Made by a program: the position numbers and the translations under genes. From Selenomonadaceae bacterium (lineage in GTDB: Bacteria; Bacillota; Negativicutes; Selenomonadales; Selenomonadaceae): a stretch of DNA of 64,000 bases. Positions within the stretch are counted from its first letter, which is position 1; every line of letters starts with the position of its first letter. Below are positions 19,517 to 28,420 of this stretch, in pieces. Location of the stretch: the NCBI GenBank assembly GCA_017476005.1, contig JAFVEM010000016.1:56235-120234 (forward strand), in the 5' to 3' direction. The notes beneath the pieces are model-generated. The model did no database searches, was not told the origin of the DNA, and saw only the letters and a list, made by a program, of their open reading frames with translations.

Positions 19517-21108
19517 TAGCTGTCACCTCGTTGCAAGATGACCAGTGTCCGATCATCGAAGGAGCCGCGAATAACATAGCTATCCAGCCACTTCACGAGC
19601 CGCGCCCCCACATCTTCTTTACCCATTTTAATTGAGCTGGTCATTACCGCCAAATAACCCACGTTATCCTCCCAGAGGTCTTTTAGTGTTACGTTACACA
19701 CCTTACACAGGGCATCGGTGTACTGGACGGGGAAATTATTCGGTGGGTACTTTACCGGTTCGGGCACTTTTTTGTTTAACTCAAATCGTTTATCCTCAAT
19801 ACGCTGAAGTTTCTCTGTCAACTCCGGCGACTCGATAATGCGATTAGCTTTCAGATCAAAATACAGCCGTGGGATTTGCGCCTCCGGAGGGTCATAATCA
19901 TCCGCTACGCCGTCCGTCATAGCCATGATAAAATCAAAGGGTTTTCGAGAAATTCTAGTTCGCGCCATGAGGGAGTTGTCACTGTCCACACCGGGACTTA
20001 CCAAAAATTCCGTTTCCCCCGCAAAAGCACCGCTATCCGGCTGACACAGCAAGGTTACAGCTCCATCGTAGGCTCCCCTCGTGTTTAAGCCCACGATTAA
20101 ACCGTCCCCTACCTGTATTGTCACCGCTAGGGTTTCTCTGTCTTTTTCCAGAGGGATGGCTATGGTCAAGAGGAAAGTAGCGGCAAAATCCGCCAGTGCT
20201 AAATCTCTCCCTAAAAGCTCACTATATTTAGCGTCCTTTTTTCGAATATCGAAAGCGGTCTCCACGGCCTTTCTAGCAACCCTCACCGCTTCCTGGGCCG
20301 TCTTAGCGAGTCTCGCGGCGGCATTTTGAAACTGTGGGGCATTTACATCTTTGGCGATGGCCGCAAAAAAATCGATTTCCTCTCGCACCATTTGGGGAAG
20401 TCCCCGTGTCAAAAATTCTTTGGCACTCTCGCAAGAGACTTTGGCTCCTATGCGAGAATATTTTTTGGAGCCTGCGCCGTCGGAGACTAGCACCACCACA
20501 AATTCATCTACTCCGAAAGTCTCAAACCAATCGTCGCAGTTAGTCCCCTCGTGCTTGTGCTTCTTGCCTCGCACTCTCCCCGCCGTCACATGGTAACAGC
20601 CAATAGTGGCACTTTCTTGTGTGTCTTCAGAATAAGGCTCTGGTTCGTCTTTGGGTACTGGCTTATATTGCCAAAGGCTGGCTGTATGCGCCAATACATC
20701 GCGGTCGGACAAAGGCTTCTTTTCTTCGGTGTTTGCAGATTGTTCTGTCGAGGGATTTATTTCTGTTGGCGTTTTTTCTTTGGTGGGGTCAGCGCGCGTG
20801 ACGGATGGAGTAGGATGCGCATAATCATTTGAAGCGGTAAACGATTGAGCTGATGCATCGGAGGAAGGAGAAAACTTTGGTTTAACATGAGGTGAATTTG
20901 GAGGCGCGCCTTTATCGAGATTTACTCTCTGGCCTACGGCATCATGAGTGATATGGGGGATTACCTTTTTCTGCAAAGGCGGTATGTTATTTCCTGTTCC
21001 ACCTAGCAGTTGAGCGTCGCCCGTCCCATTGACCAGCTTCATTATGTTACTGCCACTCGACCGTTTATACATGGCGAGTTCTATCAAAGTTTTGTTCTTG
21101 TTTTCCAT
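19516..21108 (-). CDS. PP2C-type protein phosphatase of the TerY triad
   Basis: About 530 residues. The first ~175 are low-complexity, rich in Ser, Pro, Thr and Lys, so probably a disordered linker. The C-terminal part is a PP2C phosphatase with metal-binding aspartates in LVSDGAGSKKYS and MAMTDGVADDY and the ending RTLVILQRGD. Expected to reverse phosphorylation by the coupled kinase, whose start overlaps its stop. ATG 21108 is favoured; the reading frame stays open upstream into the VWA gene, and a second candidate ATG is at 21123. The linker contains VGQRVNLDKG, strikingly like the TerD N-terminal motif KGQKVNLDKG. Confidence 0.85.
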   Translation of the reverse strand: MENKNKTLIELAMYKRSSGSNIMKLVNGTGDAQLLGGTGNNIPPLQKKVIPHITHDAVGQRVNLDKGAPPNSPHVKPKFSPSSDASAQSFTASNDYAHPTPSVTRADPTKEKTPTEINPSTEQSANTEEKKPLSDRDVLAHTASLWQYKPVPKDEPEPYSEDTQESATIGCYHVTAGRVRGKKHKHEGTNCDDWFETFGVDEFVVVLVSDGAGSKKYSRIGAKVSCESAKEFLTRGLPQMVREEIDFFAAIAKDVNAPQFQNAAARLAKTAQEAVRVARKAVETAFDIRKKDAKYSELLGRDLALADFAATFLLTIAIPLEKDRETLAVTIQVGDGLIVGLNTRGAYDGAVTLLCQPDSGAFAGETEFLVSPGVDSDNSLMARTRISRKPFDFIMAMTDGVADDYDPPEAQIPRLYFDLKANRIIESPELTEKLQRIEDKRFELNKKVPEPVKYPPNNFPVQYTDALCKVCNVTLKDLWEDNVGYLAVMTSSIKMGKEDVGARLVKWLDSYVIRGSFDDRTLVILQRGDS

Positions 21109-21131
21109 GTCCTGCATTCCCATAGAAAACA

Positions 21132-21779
21132 TTAAGGAACAATAGTAAATCCTTGCGGCGGAGGTGCCAGTTGAATGTTCGCCCCAGGTTTTGCGTCGAG
21201 ACTCTTGGAGGAAACCTTGATGGAGCCGGACACCCAAGCAAAGAACTTGGCCATATCTCCCGCCGAGGCACTATTCATCAGCAAAACATTGTCGGTGATG
21301 CGCTTCAAGCTGGCCTGATCAACATAGGGGCCTGCGCCTACCGCAATAATATTGGCCACTTTCAAGGTTTTTAAGTTCTCAACCTGACGGTCAAATTCAT
21401 CTTCATCAGTATGCAAGCCGTCGGTGAGGATAAACACCAACGGACGCCAGTCGCCCTTTTGGGTGTCCGTGGTTTTCCGCACTTCCTTGTCGATACATTC
21501 CCGGAGGACTTTCAAAGCTCCCCCTAAAGCCGTCATGCCGCTGGCCTCCAGCTTCGGTTCCTTAAAGAGCATGAGCTCCGTAAGGGGCGAAGTTTGCTGC
21601 GCCACACTAGCAAAGGTGATGACGGATAGGCAAGCCGTCTCTAAAGCCTGAGGGTCGCCCTTCAACTCATTTAGGAGAGTCTTAATCCCCTGCCGCACGG
21701 CCTCAATAGGCTCCCCAGACATGGAGCCGGAGCAATCCAACAAAAGATATACCGGCAATCTGCGCGAAAAAGATGACAT
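21132..21779 (-). CDS. TerY-like von Willebrand factor A protein (copy 1)
   Basis: 215-residue cytoplasmic VWA-domain protein. The metal-ion-dependent adhesion site is intact (LLLDCSGSMSGEP at about residues 13-25), with later ligands in TALGGA and LTDGLHTDEDE. In Ter systems TerY is thought to act as a scaffold with the kinase and PP2C encoded next to it. It lies just upstream of the PP2C gene and downstream of a close paralogue at 21888-22580, with which it shares the same C-terminal GANIQLAPPPQGFTIVP and an 86-bp stretch of identical DNA. Confidence 0.9.
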   Translation of the reverse strand: MSSFSRRLPVYLLLDCSGSMSGEPIEAVRQGIKTLLNELKGDPQALETACLSVITFASVAQQTSPLTELMLFKEPKLEASGMTALGGALKVLRECIDKEVRKTTDTQKGDWRPLVFILTDGLHTDEDEFDRQVENLKTLKVANIIAVGAGPYVDQASLKRITDNVLLMNSASAGDMAKFFAWVSGSIKVSSKSLDAKPGANIQLAPPPQGFTIVP

Positions 21780-21887
21780 TGTTTGTTCACTCCTTAATTG
21801 TTGTTTCGGATAGGGATATTCGCCATGAATTTAATAAATCCTGCTAAGATTTTCTAATTTTTTGCATTTAGGTCTTTAGACGTGGTA

Positions 21888-22580
21888 TCACGGAACAATC
21901 GTAAACCCTTGAGGCGGTGGTGCCAGTTGAATGTTCGCTCCCGGTTTAAGATCAAGTTTCTTCGGCCTAGGCAATGTACTCAACGGAGGCAATTCGCCAA
22001 ACCGTAGCGTAGTAATACGAATTGAATCGGATACCCATGCGAAGAACTTGGCCATATCTCCCGCCGAGGCACTATTCATCAGCAAAACATTGTCGGTGAT
22101 GCGCTTCAAGCTGGCCTGATCAACATAAGGCTCTACACCCATCGCAATAATGTTGGCCGCTTTCAAAGTTTTTATGTCCTTCACCTGACGGTCGAACTCC
22201 TCTAAATAGGTGGGAGGATCATCGGTGAGAATGAACACCAATGGTAACCAATCTCCTTTTTGCGTGTCCGTAGCTTTACGATACTCTCTGGCAATGCACC
22301 CCCGGAGAACTTTCAAGGCTCCCCCCAATGCTGTCAATCCGTCAGCTTTCAGTTTTGGCTCCTTAAAGAGCGTCAGCTCAGTGAGGGAGTTGACCTGTTG
22401 CGCCACACTGCCAAAGGTGATAACGGAAAGGCAAACTGTTTCCAAAGCTTGGGGGTCGCCCTTCAATTCGTTCACGAATGTTTTCAGTCCCTGTTGAACA
22501 GCCTCCAGCGGCTCCCCTGACATGGAGGCGGAGCAGTCCAGCAAAAGATACACTGGCAATCTCCGCGAAAAAGCCGACAT
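21888..22580 (-). CDS. TerY-like von Willebrand factor A protein (copy 2)
   Basis: 230-residue VWA protein, paralogue of the adjacent TerY copy. Its adhesion site reads LLLDCSASMSGEP, and the later acidic loop reads LTDDPPTYLEE where copy 1 has LTDGLHTDEDE, so the two may bind different partners. It has an insert of about 15 residues (RFGELPPLSTLPRPKK) before the shared C-terminus. ATG 22580 follows GGGAGTGAG; upstream in-frame codons belong to a decayed copy of the NTF2-like gene's tail. Part of the minus-strand Ter operon. Confidence 0.88.
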   Translation of the reverse strand: MSAFSRRLPVYLLLDCSASMSGEPLEAVQQGLKTFVNELKGDPQALETVCLSVITFGSVAQQVNSLTELTLFKEPKLKADGLTALGGALKVLRGCIAREYRKATDTQKGDWLPLVFILTDDPPTYLEEFDRQVKDIKTLKAANIIAMGVEPYVDQASLKRITDNVLLMNSASAGDMAKFFAWVSDSIRITTLRFGELPPLSTLPRPKKLDLKPGANIQLAPPPQGFTIVP

Positions 22581-22588
22581 TACACGCT

Positions 22589-22647
22589 CACTCCCAACGT
22601 TCGCTGGTTTTGCGGCTCTCTGCCGAGCCCATTTTTCACTCGCCTTG
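22589..22647. repeat. 59-bp direct repeat A, decayed tail of the NTF2-like gene
   Basis: About 87% identical to 23588-23646 in the same orientation. On the minus strand it still reads like the end of the NTF2-like membrane protein (AESRKTSERWE then stop) but has a TGA in place of the Trp codon of GEWK. With its partner it brackets the Rpn-like gene, repeat starts being 999 bp apart. Confidence 0.85.
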
Positions 22648-22650
22648 CGC

Positions 22651-23550
22651 CTACACAACAGCCACGCCCAAAGAACGTGCGAGCTGCTTGACGGTAGCTT
22701 CGGAAAGCTTGCTGAACTTGACGATTTTGGGTAAGGGCATGCCGTCCCTCAGCAGATCGCTGGCAAATTCCTTTCTCTCCTGATCTCTAGTGACCTTGGT
22801 TGCCGTCTTTGCTGCTGCCTCTGCTGCTGCCTCTGCTGCTGCGTCAATTTCCGGCTTGAAGATTCGCGCTATCACGTCGTTCATGGCGTTTGCCCCCTTT
22901 AATTTTTTACCTAAGGTCTCATTGGCTTGTAAACAAATTCTGATGACTGCGCTGGCGTTGTCTTTGATTGTTTCATCGTTACTGGCTACCGCATTGGTTG
23001 AGTAATCGATAATGTCCTGCGCAGTACAACCTTTGGCTAAGAGTTTAAGCCCCGCATATTCTCCGCTGGGTAGTCTTGACGTCACCACCAGTTGGGTAGG
23101 TATGCTGATTTTTCCTTCTATCCTGTAGATACCGGAGTGCGATTTGACTACGGCAAAGCCATCATTTTCTAACGCCTTAACCATTTCTCGCGGATAGGCA
23201 TGCCGCACCAGCGTTAGGGTCAAATCACTTATGGGAAGAGAGTTTACCTTTCGGTCGAAGGATTTATACATCAGCCCATATCCCTGCGCTTTGTAGAAGT
23301 CGTCAATACTAAGGCCGTCCTCCGGCGATTTATACTCAAACAGGTTTTCCCTCCGAAAAAATTTGCCTATGGGATCGCTCAAAGTAACATTTTTGTCCTT
23401 TTTGATAATAAGAAAGTCCAATTTGACCGGTTTTTCGCCCAGTTCTTTCTCTTGGTCATAACTTACCGGGGCTTTGGCGAGGTCATACTCTACTTTCATA
23501 GCCGCATAAAATCCCTGATGAAATTGTACTCGTCCTGCTTCTTCGTCCAT
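22651..23550 (-). CDS. Rpn-like PD-(D/E)XK nuclease-family protein
   Basis: About 299 residues. An Asp in VKLDFLIIKK followed by LFEYKSPED gives the D...ExK pattern of PD-(D/E)XK nucleases, and the layout resembles the Rpn/transposase_31-like family often seen near mobile DNA. An Ala/Glu repeat (AAAEAAAEAAAK) near residue 240 joins a C-terminal helical segment (LLRDGMPLPKIVKFSKLSEAT) also common in that family. Two starts, 23556 and 23550, follow GAGGGGAG; 23550 is better spaced. It interrupts the Ter cluster and is flanked by 59-bp direct repeats derived from the neighbouring gene, which suggests insertion. Catalytic activity is not proven. Confidence 0.65.
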   Translation of the reverse strand: MDEEAGRVQFHQGFYAAMKVEYDLAKAPVSYDQEKELGEKPVKLDFLIIKKDKNVTLSDPIGKFFRRENLFEYKSPEDGLSIDDFYKAQGYGLMYKSFDRKVNSLPISDLTLTLVRHAYPREMVKALENDGFAVVKSHSGIYRIEGKISIPTQLVVTSRLPSGEYAGLKLLAKGCTAQDIIDYSTNAVASNDETIKDNASAVIRICLQANETLGKKLKGANAMNDVIARIFKPEIDAAAEAAAEAAAKTATKVTRDQERKEFASDLLRDGMPLPKIVKFSKLSEATVKQLARSLGVAVV

Positions 23551-23586
23551 AAGCATTAACTCCCCTCTGCGTTCTTCACATCACAA

Positions 23587-24951
23587 TCACTCCCAATGCT
23601 CGCTGGTTTTGCGGCTCTCGGCCGGGCCTATTTTCCATTCGCCTTGTTCTTTAATCATAGTCACCGTGCCGTCAAAGCCTTGAATTATTGTTCTGCCGTT
23701 ATCAGTGCGGTCTCTGGCCGTTATGTGATAATAAAGAACTACCTCATTGTCTCTTTCTTGCGCCACAGTAACCCTGTCCATCACGCTAGAGAGCGTCGTT
23801 CGATAACCTTCACGGAAATGGTCGAGACTGCGAAAGGCTTGGCGTCGCGGCGTCGATAGCAGATTCATGGCGCGAGAAAAGTTTTTGTCGGTGATTGCTT
23901 TATGATAATCTACCATGGCTTGGACGGCTTGATTGCCGTTAGCCGATACCGATGTGGAGGTGGTCGGTTTCTCTCGTTCGTACATGCGACCGCTTATATA
24001 CTCTACCACTCCTTGTTTGATGGCAAAACGCAGTAGATACTCTTTCCCATCTATCTCGTAAAGATATTCTTTGAGAACGGCTCCATCATATTCTGATTCG
24101 GCAAAAGGCGTGGTGCCGTAAATATTCCGCACTTCCTGCCAACTGCTTCCTTGGTGAATGCCCTGCTTGGTATATACTTTATCGGTGCGCGATACAAAGC
24201 CAGTCACTCGGCCATTGGTAATAACCACTTCCATGTCCGGGTAGTTATAATGACGATGACCGCTGTTTTGTGGGTCAGTGATTTCCAGCTCTTTGCCCAG
24301 CCAATCATGCACGTCTTGTTCGCTGTCACCTATATCAAGTCCCCCCAAGGAAAAATTGCGCCGTGCCATCCCTTGCTGATCTATTTTGCTGGGAAGTTGG
24401 CTCTTATACTGTTGCTTGAGCGTATTAGCGATATCCGTTGAATTTGAATTTGAAGCTGACGCATCCTCCGTATTTTTTCCACCGCTGTTTTGCCAAAAGA
24501 AAATCACCGCCAGTACTGCCAGTATAGCTAATAAAAATACACCTTTATTGCTCTTGCCGCCAGAATCTTGTCGAGGGGGAGGAGGTGAACCGGAGGGCGG
24601 ACTAGGCGGAGGGGGACTGGGGTGTGTTGTACTTTGGCTGACTTGTGAAGTCGGCGTGGGATGTGGGGTTGGTGCAGATACATAATCAGATAGAATCGGA
24701 GTAGGGTTGGAATTAACGATGCCATAGATTGACGGTGTCGCAGGCGGTGGTTGCGTCAGTTGTGGCCTGGGCTCCGCTGTGGGAACCTCGGGGGCCGACA
24801 TGGTGGTAACAACCTTTTCTTTGAACAGATTGACCTTGCCAACATTTTCCTCTTTAGTCAATACAACTTTGTAACTCTCCTCTTTGGAGAGTTTGATCGT
24901 ATATTTATTCTCTTTTTTCAGTATAACCTTGCCTGCAACATCTTTTTTCAT
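23587..24951 (-). CDS. Membrane-anchored protein with C-terminal NTF2-like domain
   Basis: 454 residues. The N-terminus (1-48) has three short repeats of the type K-[VI]-x-L-x-KEE (GKVILKKENKY, IKLSKEESYK, VVLTKEENVG). A Pro-rich linker (55-130) leads to one membrane helix (about 137-153), then an outside segment with GDSEQDVHDWLG and QGSSWQEVRNIYG, like SmpA/CAP-associated repeats. The end (about 345-454) looks NTF2/SnoaL-like (MVDYHKAITDKNFSRAMNLL). Function is unknown; in this operon it could connect the cytoplasmic kinase/phosphatase to the envelope, which is inference. Its final codons are duplicated as repeat A. Confidence 0.6.
   Translation of the reverse strand: MKKDVAGKVILKKENKYTIKLSKEESYKVVLTKEENVGKVNLFKEKVVTTMSAPEVPTAEPRPQLTQPPPATPSIYGIVNSNPTPILSDYVSAPTPHPTPTSQVSQSTTHPSPPPPSPPSGSPPPPRQDSGGKSNKGVFLLAILAVLAVIFFWQNSGGKNTEDASASNSNSTDIANTLKQQYKSQLPSKIDQQGMARRNFSLGGLDIGDSEQDVHDWLGKELEITDPQNSGHRHYNYPDMEVVITNGRVTGFVSRTDKVYTKQGIHQGSSWQEVRNIYGTTPFAESEYDGAVLKEYLYEIDGKEYLLRFAIKQGVVEYISGRMYEREKPTTSTSVSANGNQAVQAMVDYHKAITDKNFSRAMNLLSTPRRQAFRSLDHFREGYRTTLSSVMDRVTVAQERDNEVVLYYHITARDRTDNGRTIIQGFDGTVTMIKEQGEWKIGPAESRKTSEHWE
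23588..23646. repeat. 59-bp direct repeat B, functional copy
   Basis: This copy encodes the intact C-terminus of the NTF2-like membrane protein (GEWKIGPAESRKTSEHWE and stop). It matches 22589-22647 with 7-8 mismatches. It lies at the upstream side of the Rpn-like gene. Confidence 0.85.
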
Positions 24952-25031
24952 GAGCGACCTCTCAAAATAACGTTGAACGAAGGGCGACGAACTTCGCCGC
25001 CCCTCCTCTAAATATTGAGTACCAAAAACTC

Positions 25032-27683
25032 TTACTTCATCACAGCCTTACGCACCAAATCCACCGGAATCAAAGTGGCGGCCAGCACAAAGACCAAAAC
25101 CCAACCGGTGATGCCGAAGGGGGTGCAGTTAAACATTTTGCCGATGACATCGCCGCCGGGAATGATGGCAGCGTTGACAATGGCGGCCTGAATTACGACG
25201 ATCGTTACCCACACGCGCATAAAGCCGGGATTTTCGCCCAAACGACTGAAGATGCCAAAGCCCGTGTCACGCACGTTGAAACCGTTCATCAACGCTGCCA
25301 CCACGAAGAACACAAAATAGGAGGTGTAAAGCTCGGCTTGATTGCCGTTGAAGAAAGCGGCAAAGAAATCGGCTTTCAGATAAACAAAGCTGACGAGCGT
25401 TACCCAACCGGCCATGAAAAGAATTTGGGTCGCCATGGAGCCGGAAATAATATTTTCGTCCCGACGACGCGGTTTTTCCAGCATATAACGCTCCAAGGCC
25501 GGCTCGTTGCCCAACATGATGGCTCCCAAGCTGTCCATGACCAAGTTCACAAACAGAAGATGGGTTACTTTCAGCGGCTCTTCGATGCCGAAGAAGGGAC
25601 TGATGGCACTGACCACCACGGCGGCCACGTTAATCATCAGTTGAAAACGGCAGAACTTCAAGATATTGTGGTAGATGGTGCGGCCATAGAGGATAGCGTC
25701 TTTAATGGAACGGAAATTATCATCGAGAATAACGATTTCCCCGGCCTCTTTGGCCGCTTCGGTGCCGCTACCCATAGCAAACCCCACATCGGCGCGAGAC
25801 AGTGCCGGGGAGTCATTCACCCCGTCGCCGGTCATGCCCACCACGAGATTCAACTCTTGGGACAGGCGCACCATGCGGCTTTTATCCGTAGGCAAGGCGC
25901 GAGCGATAACGCGAATTTGCGGTAAAATCTTCTTGATTTCCTCGTCGCTCATCTCGTTTAACTGCGCGCTGGCAATGGCCATATCGCTGTCGGACTTAAT
26001 GAGTCCGGCATCTTTGGCAATGGCTACGGCGGTTTCTAGGCGGTCGCCAGTGATCATAATAACCTGAATCCCGGCCTCCTGCACCTCTTTAATGGCGGTT
26101 TTCGCCTCGGCGCGTACGTCGTCCCGAATGGCTACGAGGCCGGTGAGTACCACGTCGTCATTGATGCTGTTTTCCGTGAAGGGACTCTCCGAATACCCAA
26201 AGGCCAGCACTCGCATGGCCTTGACCGCCTTATCGTTAATAGCCGCATTCAGCACGTCCATATTGATGGAGGCGATACTGCCGTCGGCCTTGACGTAAGT
26301 TTTGGCCTTGGCGAGGATTCTTTCCGGCGCGCCTTTGTAGAAAACGCGGTGTAGTTTGGGCAGCTCCGCCTGACTGAATTTGTTGGCGGAATTGAAACTC
26401 TGCACCTTGCCCGTTTCGTATTGGCCTTCCTTTTGCAATGCTAGGTAGGCTTCTTCGCCCAAAAAACGCATCATGGCTTGGTCGGTGGCGTTGCCGCCAA
26501 TGACGTTGTGTTCTCCGTCAAACAGGGAGGCGGTATTTTTGCCGATGGCAATATCCACCAAGTTTTTGATTTGGCCGTGGTCTTTAAGTTTATCCAGCGG
26601 AATGATTTGGCCGTCGGCGGTGAAGAACTCCACCACTTCCAAACTGCCCTTGGTAATGGTGCCGGTCTTGTCGCTGAAGAGAATATTGAGGGAACCGGCG
26701 GTTTCGATACCGATAGCTTTTCTCACCAAAACATTGTGATCCAGCATTTTGCTGGTGTTTTGCATGAGAACCAGGGAAATCATGAGGGGCAGACCCTCCG
26801 GCACGGCGCAGACCACAATCAAAATGGCCAAACTCACCGATTCGATGACGTCTTTCAGGATATTGGCACCGCCCTTGGCCATGTAAGGATCGAGGCCGCC
26901 GGCTTGAATGAAAATGAAATAGGCCATATAAATAAAGACAATAGCCACGGCGGATACATAACCAAAGACGGAAATCTGATTGGCCAATTTGCTGAGTTTA
27001 ACCTTGAGGGGAGAATCCGGCTCGTCTTCTTGCATTTCCTCCGCCATTTTCCCCATCATGGTGCCGGTGCCAACTTTAGCGACGAGCATCACGCCCTCGC
27101 CGTCGAAGATAACCGCGCCGCGAAAGAGGGAATGACCGTCCACAAACACATCGCCGGTAATGTTTTCCGAGAAAGGAGTATCCTCGCTGACGGCGTTTTT
27201 CTTGCACTCTTCCGCTTCGCCGTTCAACGCCACATTGTTGACCTTGAGACTGCCGCGAATCAAAATACCGTCCGCCGGCACCTTGTCCCCGGCCTGCAAG
27301 AGGATACGGTCGCCGACCACCACTTCATCCACCGAGAGGACTTCCACTTTCCCGTCCCGGTAAATCTTGGCGGTGTCCTTTTTGGAGCTTTCTTTAAGTT
27401 CCCGGTACTTGGTATCGCTGGCCACGCTGGTTTTCGCCGTGACGAAGGCCACGATTAAAACCGCCACAATGGTGCCGATAGGCTCATAGATTTCGGCCTG
27501 TCCCATGGCGTACATAACGAGCATAATGACCACAATGGCCAACAAAATGCGAATCATGGGATCCCCGAAGGTTTCCATAAAGGCTTCCTTAAAGGTGGTA
27601 GGTTCCGACTCGGGGATGGTATTGGCACCGTATTTCGCCCGGGAGGCCTCTACCTCCGCTTTAGTGAGTCCTTTTTCGTTCAT
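25032..27683 (-). CDS. P-type cation ATPase, calcium type
   Basis: About 883 residues, full length for a P2-type ATPase. Motifs in order: CAVPEGLP in the ion-binding membrane helix, the phosphorylation site SDKTGTITKG, the ITGDRLETAVAIA hinge, and MTGDGVNDSPAL. The PEGLP helix and overall plan fit plasma-membrane-type calcium pumps, but another divalent cation cannot be excluded. ATG 27683 follows AAAGGAGG; the frame extends 14 residues upstream without support. It sits between a TerD gene and the NTF2-like gene. TerD proteins bind calcium, so export or homeostasis of calcium as part of the Ter response is a reasonable inference. Confidence 0.9.
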   Translation of the reverse strand: MNEKGLTKAEVEASRAKYGANTIPESEPTTFKEAFMETFGDPMIRILLAIVVIMLVMYAMGQAEIYEPIGTIVAVLIVAFVTAKTSVASDTKYRELKESSKKDTAKIYRDGKVEVLSVDEVVVGDRILLQAGDKVPADGILIRGSLKVNNVALNGEAEECKKNAVSEDTPFSENITGDVFVDGHSLFRGAVIFDGEGVMLVAKVGTGTMMGKMAEEMQEDEPDSPLKVKLSKLANQISVFGYVSAVAIVFIYMAYFIFIQAGGLDPYMAKGGANILKDVIESVSLAILIVVCAVPEGLPLMISLVLMQNTSKMLDHNVLVRKAIGIETAGSLNILFSDKTGTITKGSLEVVEFFTADGQIIPLDKLKDHGQIKNLVDIAIGKNTASLFDGEHNVIGGNATDQAMMRFLGEEAYLALQKEGQYETGKVQSFNSANKFSQAELPKLHRVFYKGAPERILAKAKTYVKADGSIASINMDVLNAAINDKAVKAMRVLAFGYSESPFTENSINDDVVLTGLVAIRDDVRAEAKTAIKEVQEAGIQVIMITGDRLETAVAIAKDAGLIKSDSDMAIASAQLNEMSDEEIKKILPQIRVIARALPTDKSRMVRLSQELNLVVGMTGDGVNDSPALSRADVGFAMGSGTEAAKEAGEIVILDDNFRSIKDAILYGRTIYHNILKFCRFQLMINVAAVVVSAISPFFGIEEPLKVTHLLFVNLVMDSLGAIMLGNEPALERYMLEKPRRRDENIISGSMATQILFMAGWVTLVSFVYLKADFFAAFFNGNQAELYTSYFVFFVVAALMNGFNVRDTGFGIFSRLGENPGFMRVWVTIVVIQAAIVNAAIIPGGDVIGKMFNCTPFGITGWVLVFVLAATLIPVDLVRKAVMK

Positions 27684-27708
27684 TTGTTTCCTCCTTTGAT
27701 ACAAAACA

Positions 27709-27802
27709 TTGGGGCTTCTCCCCAACCCCTATAGTAAAATATATTAAGGGGTCAAGGGGAAATTATTTCCCCTTGTGGGGTTTGGGGCAAAGCCCCAAGA
27801 CA
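27709..27802. repeat. Composite palindromic intergenic repeat, copy 1
   Basis: Fills the gap between a TerD gene and the P-type ATPase. It contains the GGGG-rich hairpin modules shared by seven gaps in this window: TTGGGGCTTCTCCCCAA, AAGGGGAAATTATTTCCCC, and TTGGGGCAAAGCCCCAA at the TerD side. Confidence 0.8.
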
Positions 27803-27806
27803 AAAA

Positions 27807-28385
27807 TCACACGTTTACGCCGAAATTGCGACCGAGGGCGGCCAAACCTCCGGCGAAACCACTGCCGATGGCGTTGAACTTCCACTCGCCGTTGCGACGA
27901 TAAAGCTCGCCTACCACCACCGCCGTTTCCACGGAGAAATCCTCCCCTAGGTCATAGCGAATCAGTTCCTGATTGTTCGTCTCATCCACGATATGAATGT
28001 AGGCGTTGGCCACCTGCCCGAAGTTTTGGCCGCGTACGTCGGCCTCGTGAATGGTGACGGTGAAATCGATCTTCTCGATATTCGCCGGGACTTTGGCAAG
28101 GTCAATTTTAATCTGCTCGTCATCGCCCTCGCCGGCTCCCGTCAGGTTGTCTCCCATGTGCTGTACGGCGCCGGACTGGTGCTTGAGATTATTGTAGAAC
28201 ACAAAATCCTCGTCTTTCGTCACTTTACCGTTGGCACCGAGCAGGAAAGCCGCCGCATCCAAATCGAAGTCGTAGCCCCCGTCGTACTTGTTGGTATCCC
28301 AGCCAAGCCCCACCACAATCTTCGACAGATTGGGATTGCCCTTGGTGAGATCTACCTTTTGGCCTTTCGTTAAACTTACCGCCAT
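27807..28385 (-). CDS. TerD-family protein
   Basis: 192-residue TerD homologue with a complete set of family motifs: [48 protein letters not shown] and the ending [23 protein letters not shown]. The acidic clusters are the known calcium-binding sites of the family, so calcium binding is likely. ATG preceded by AGGAGG. It appears to be the first gene of the minus-strand Ter cluster and is separated from the next gene, the P-type ATPase, by a palindromic repeat. Confidence 0.93.
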   Translation of the reverse strand: MAVSLTKGQKVDLTKGNPNLSKIVVGLGWDTNKYDGGYDFDLDAAAFLLGANGKVTKDEDFVFYNNLKHQSGAVQHMGDNLTGAGEGDDEQIKIDLAKVPANIEKIDFTVTIHEADVRGQNFGQVANAYIHIVDETNNQELIRYDLGEDFSVETAVVVGELYRRNGEWKFNAIGSGFAGGLAALGRNFGVNV

Positions 28386-28420
28386 GTGAAATCCTCCTTC
28401 TACATTCCTATCCGCAGTGC

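Noticed and set aside
26478..27458. 326-codon open frame antisense to the P-type ATPase
   Set aside because: The opposite strand encodes an unmistakable ATPase with all motifs; the antisense product has no recognisable domain.
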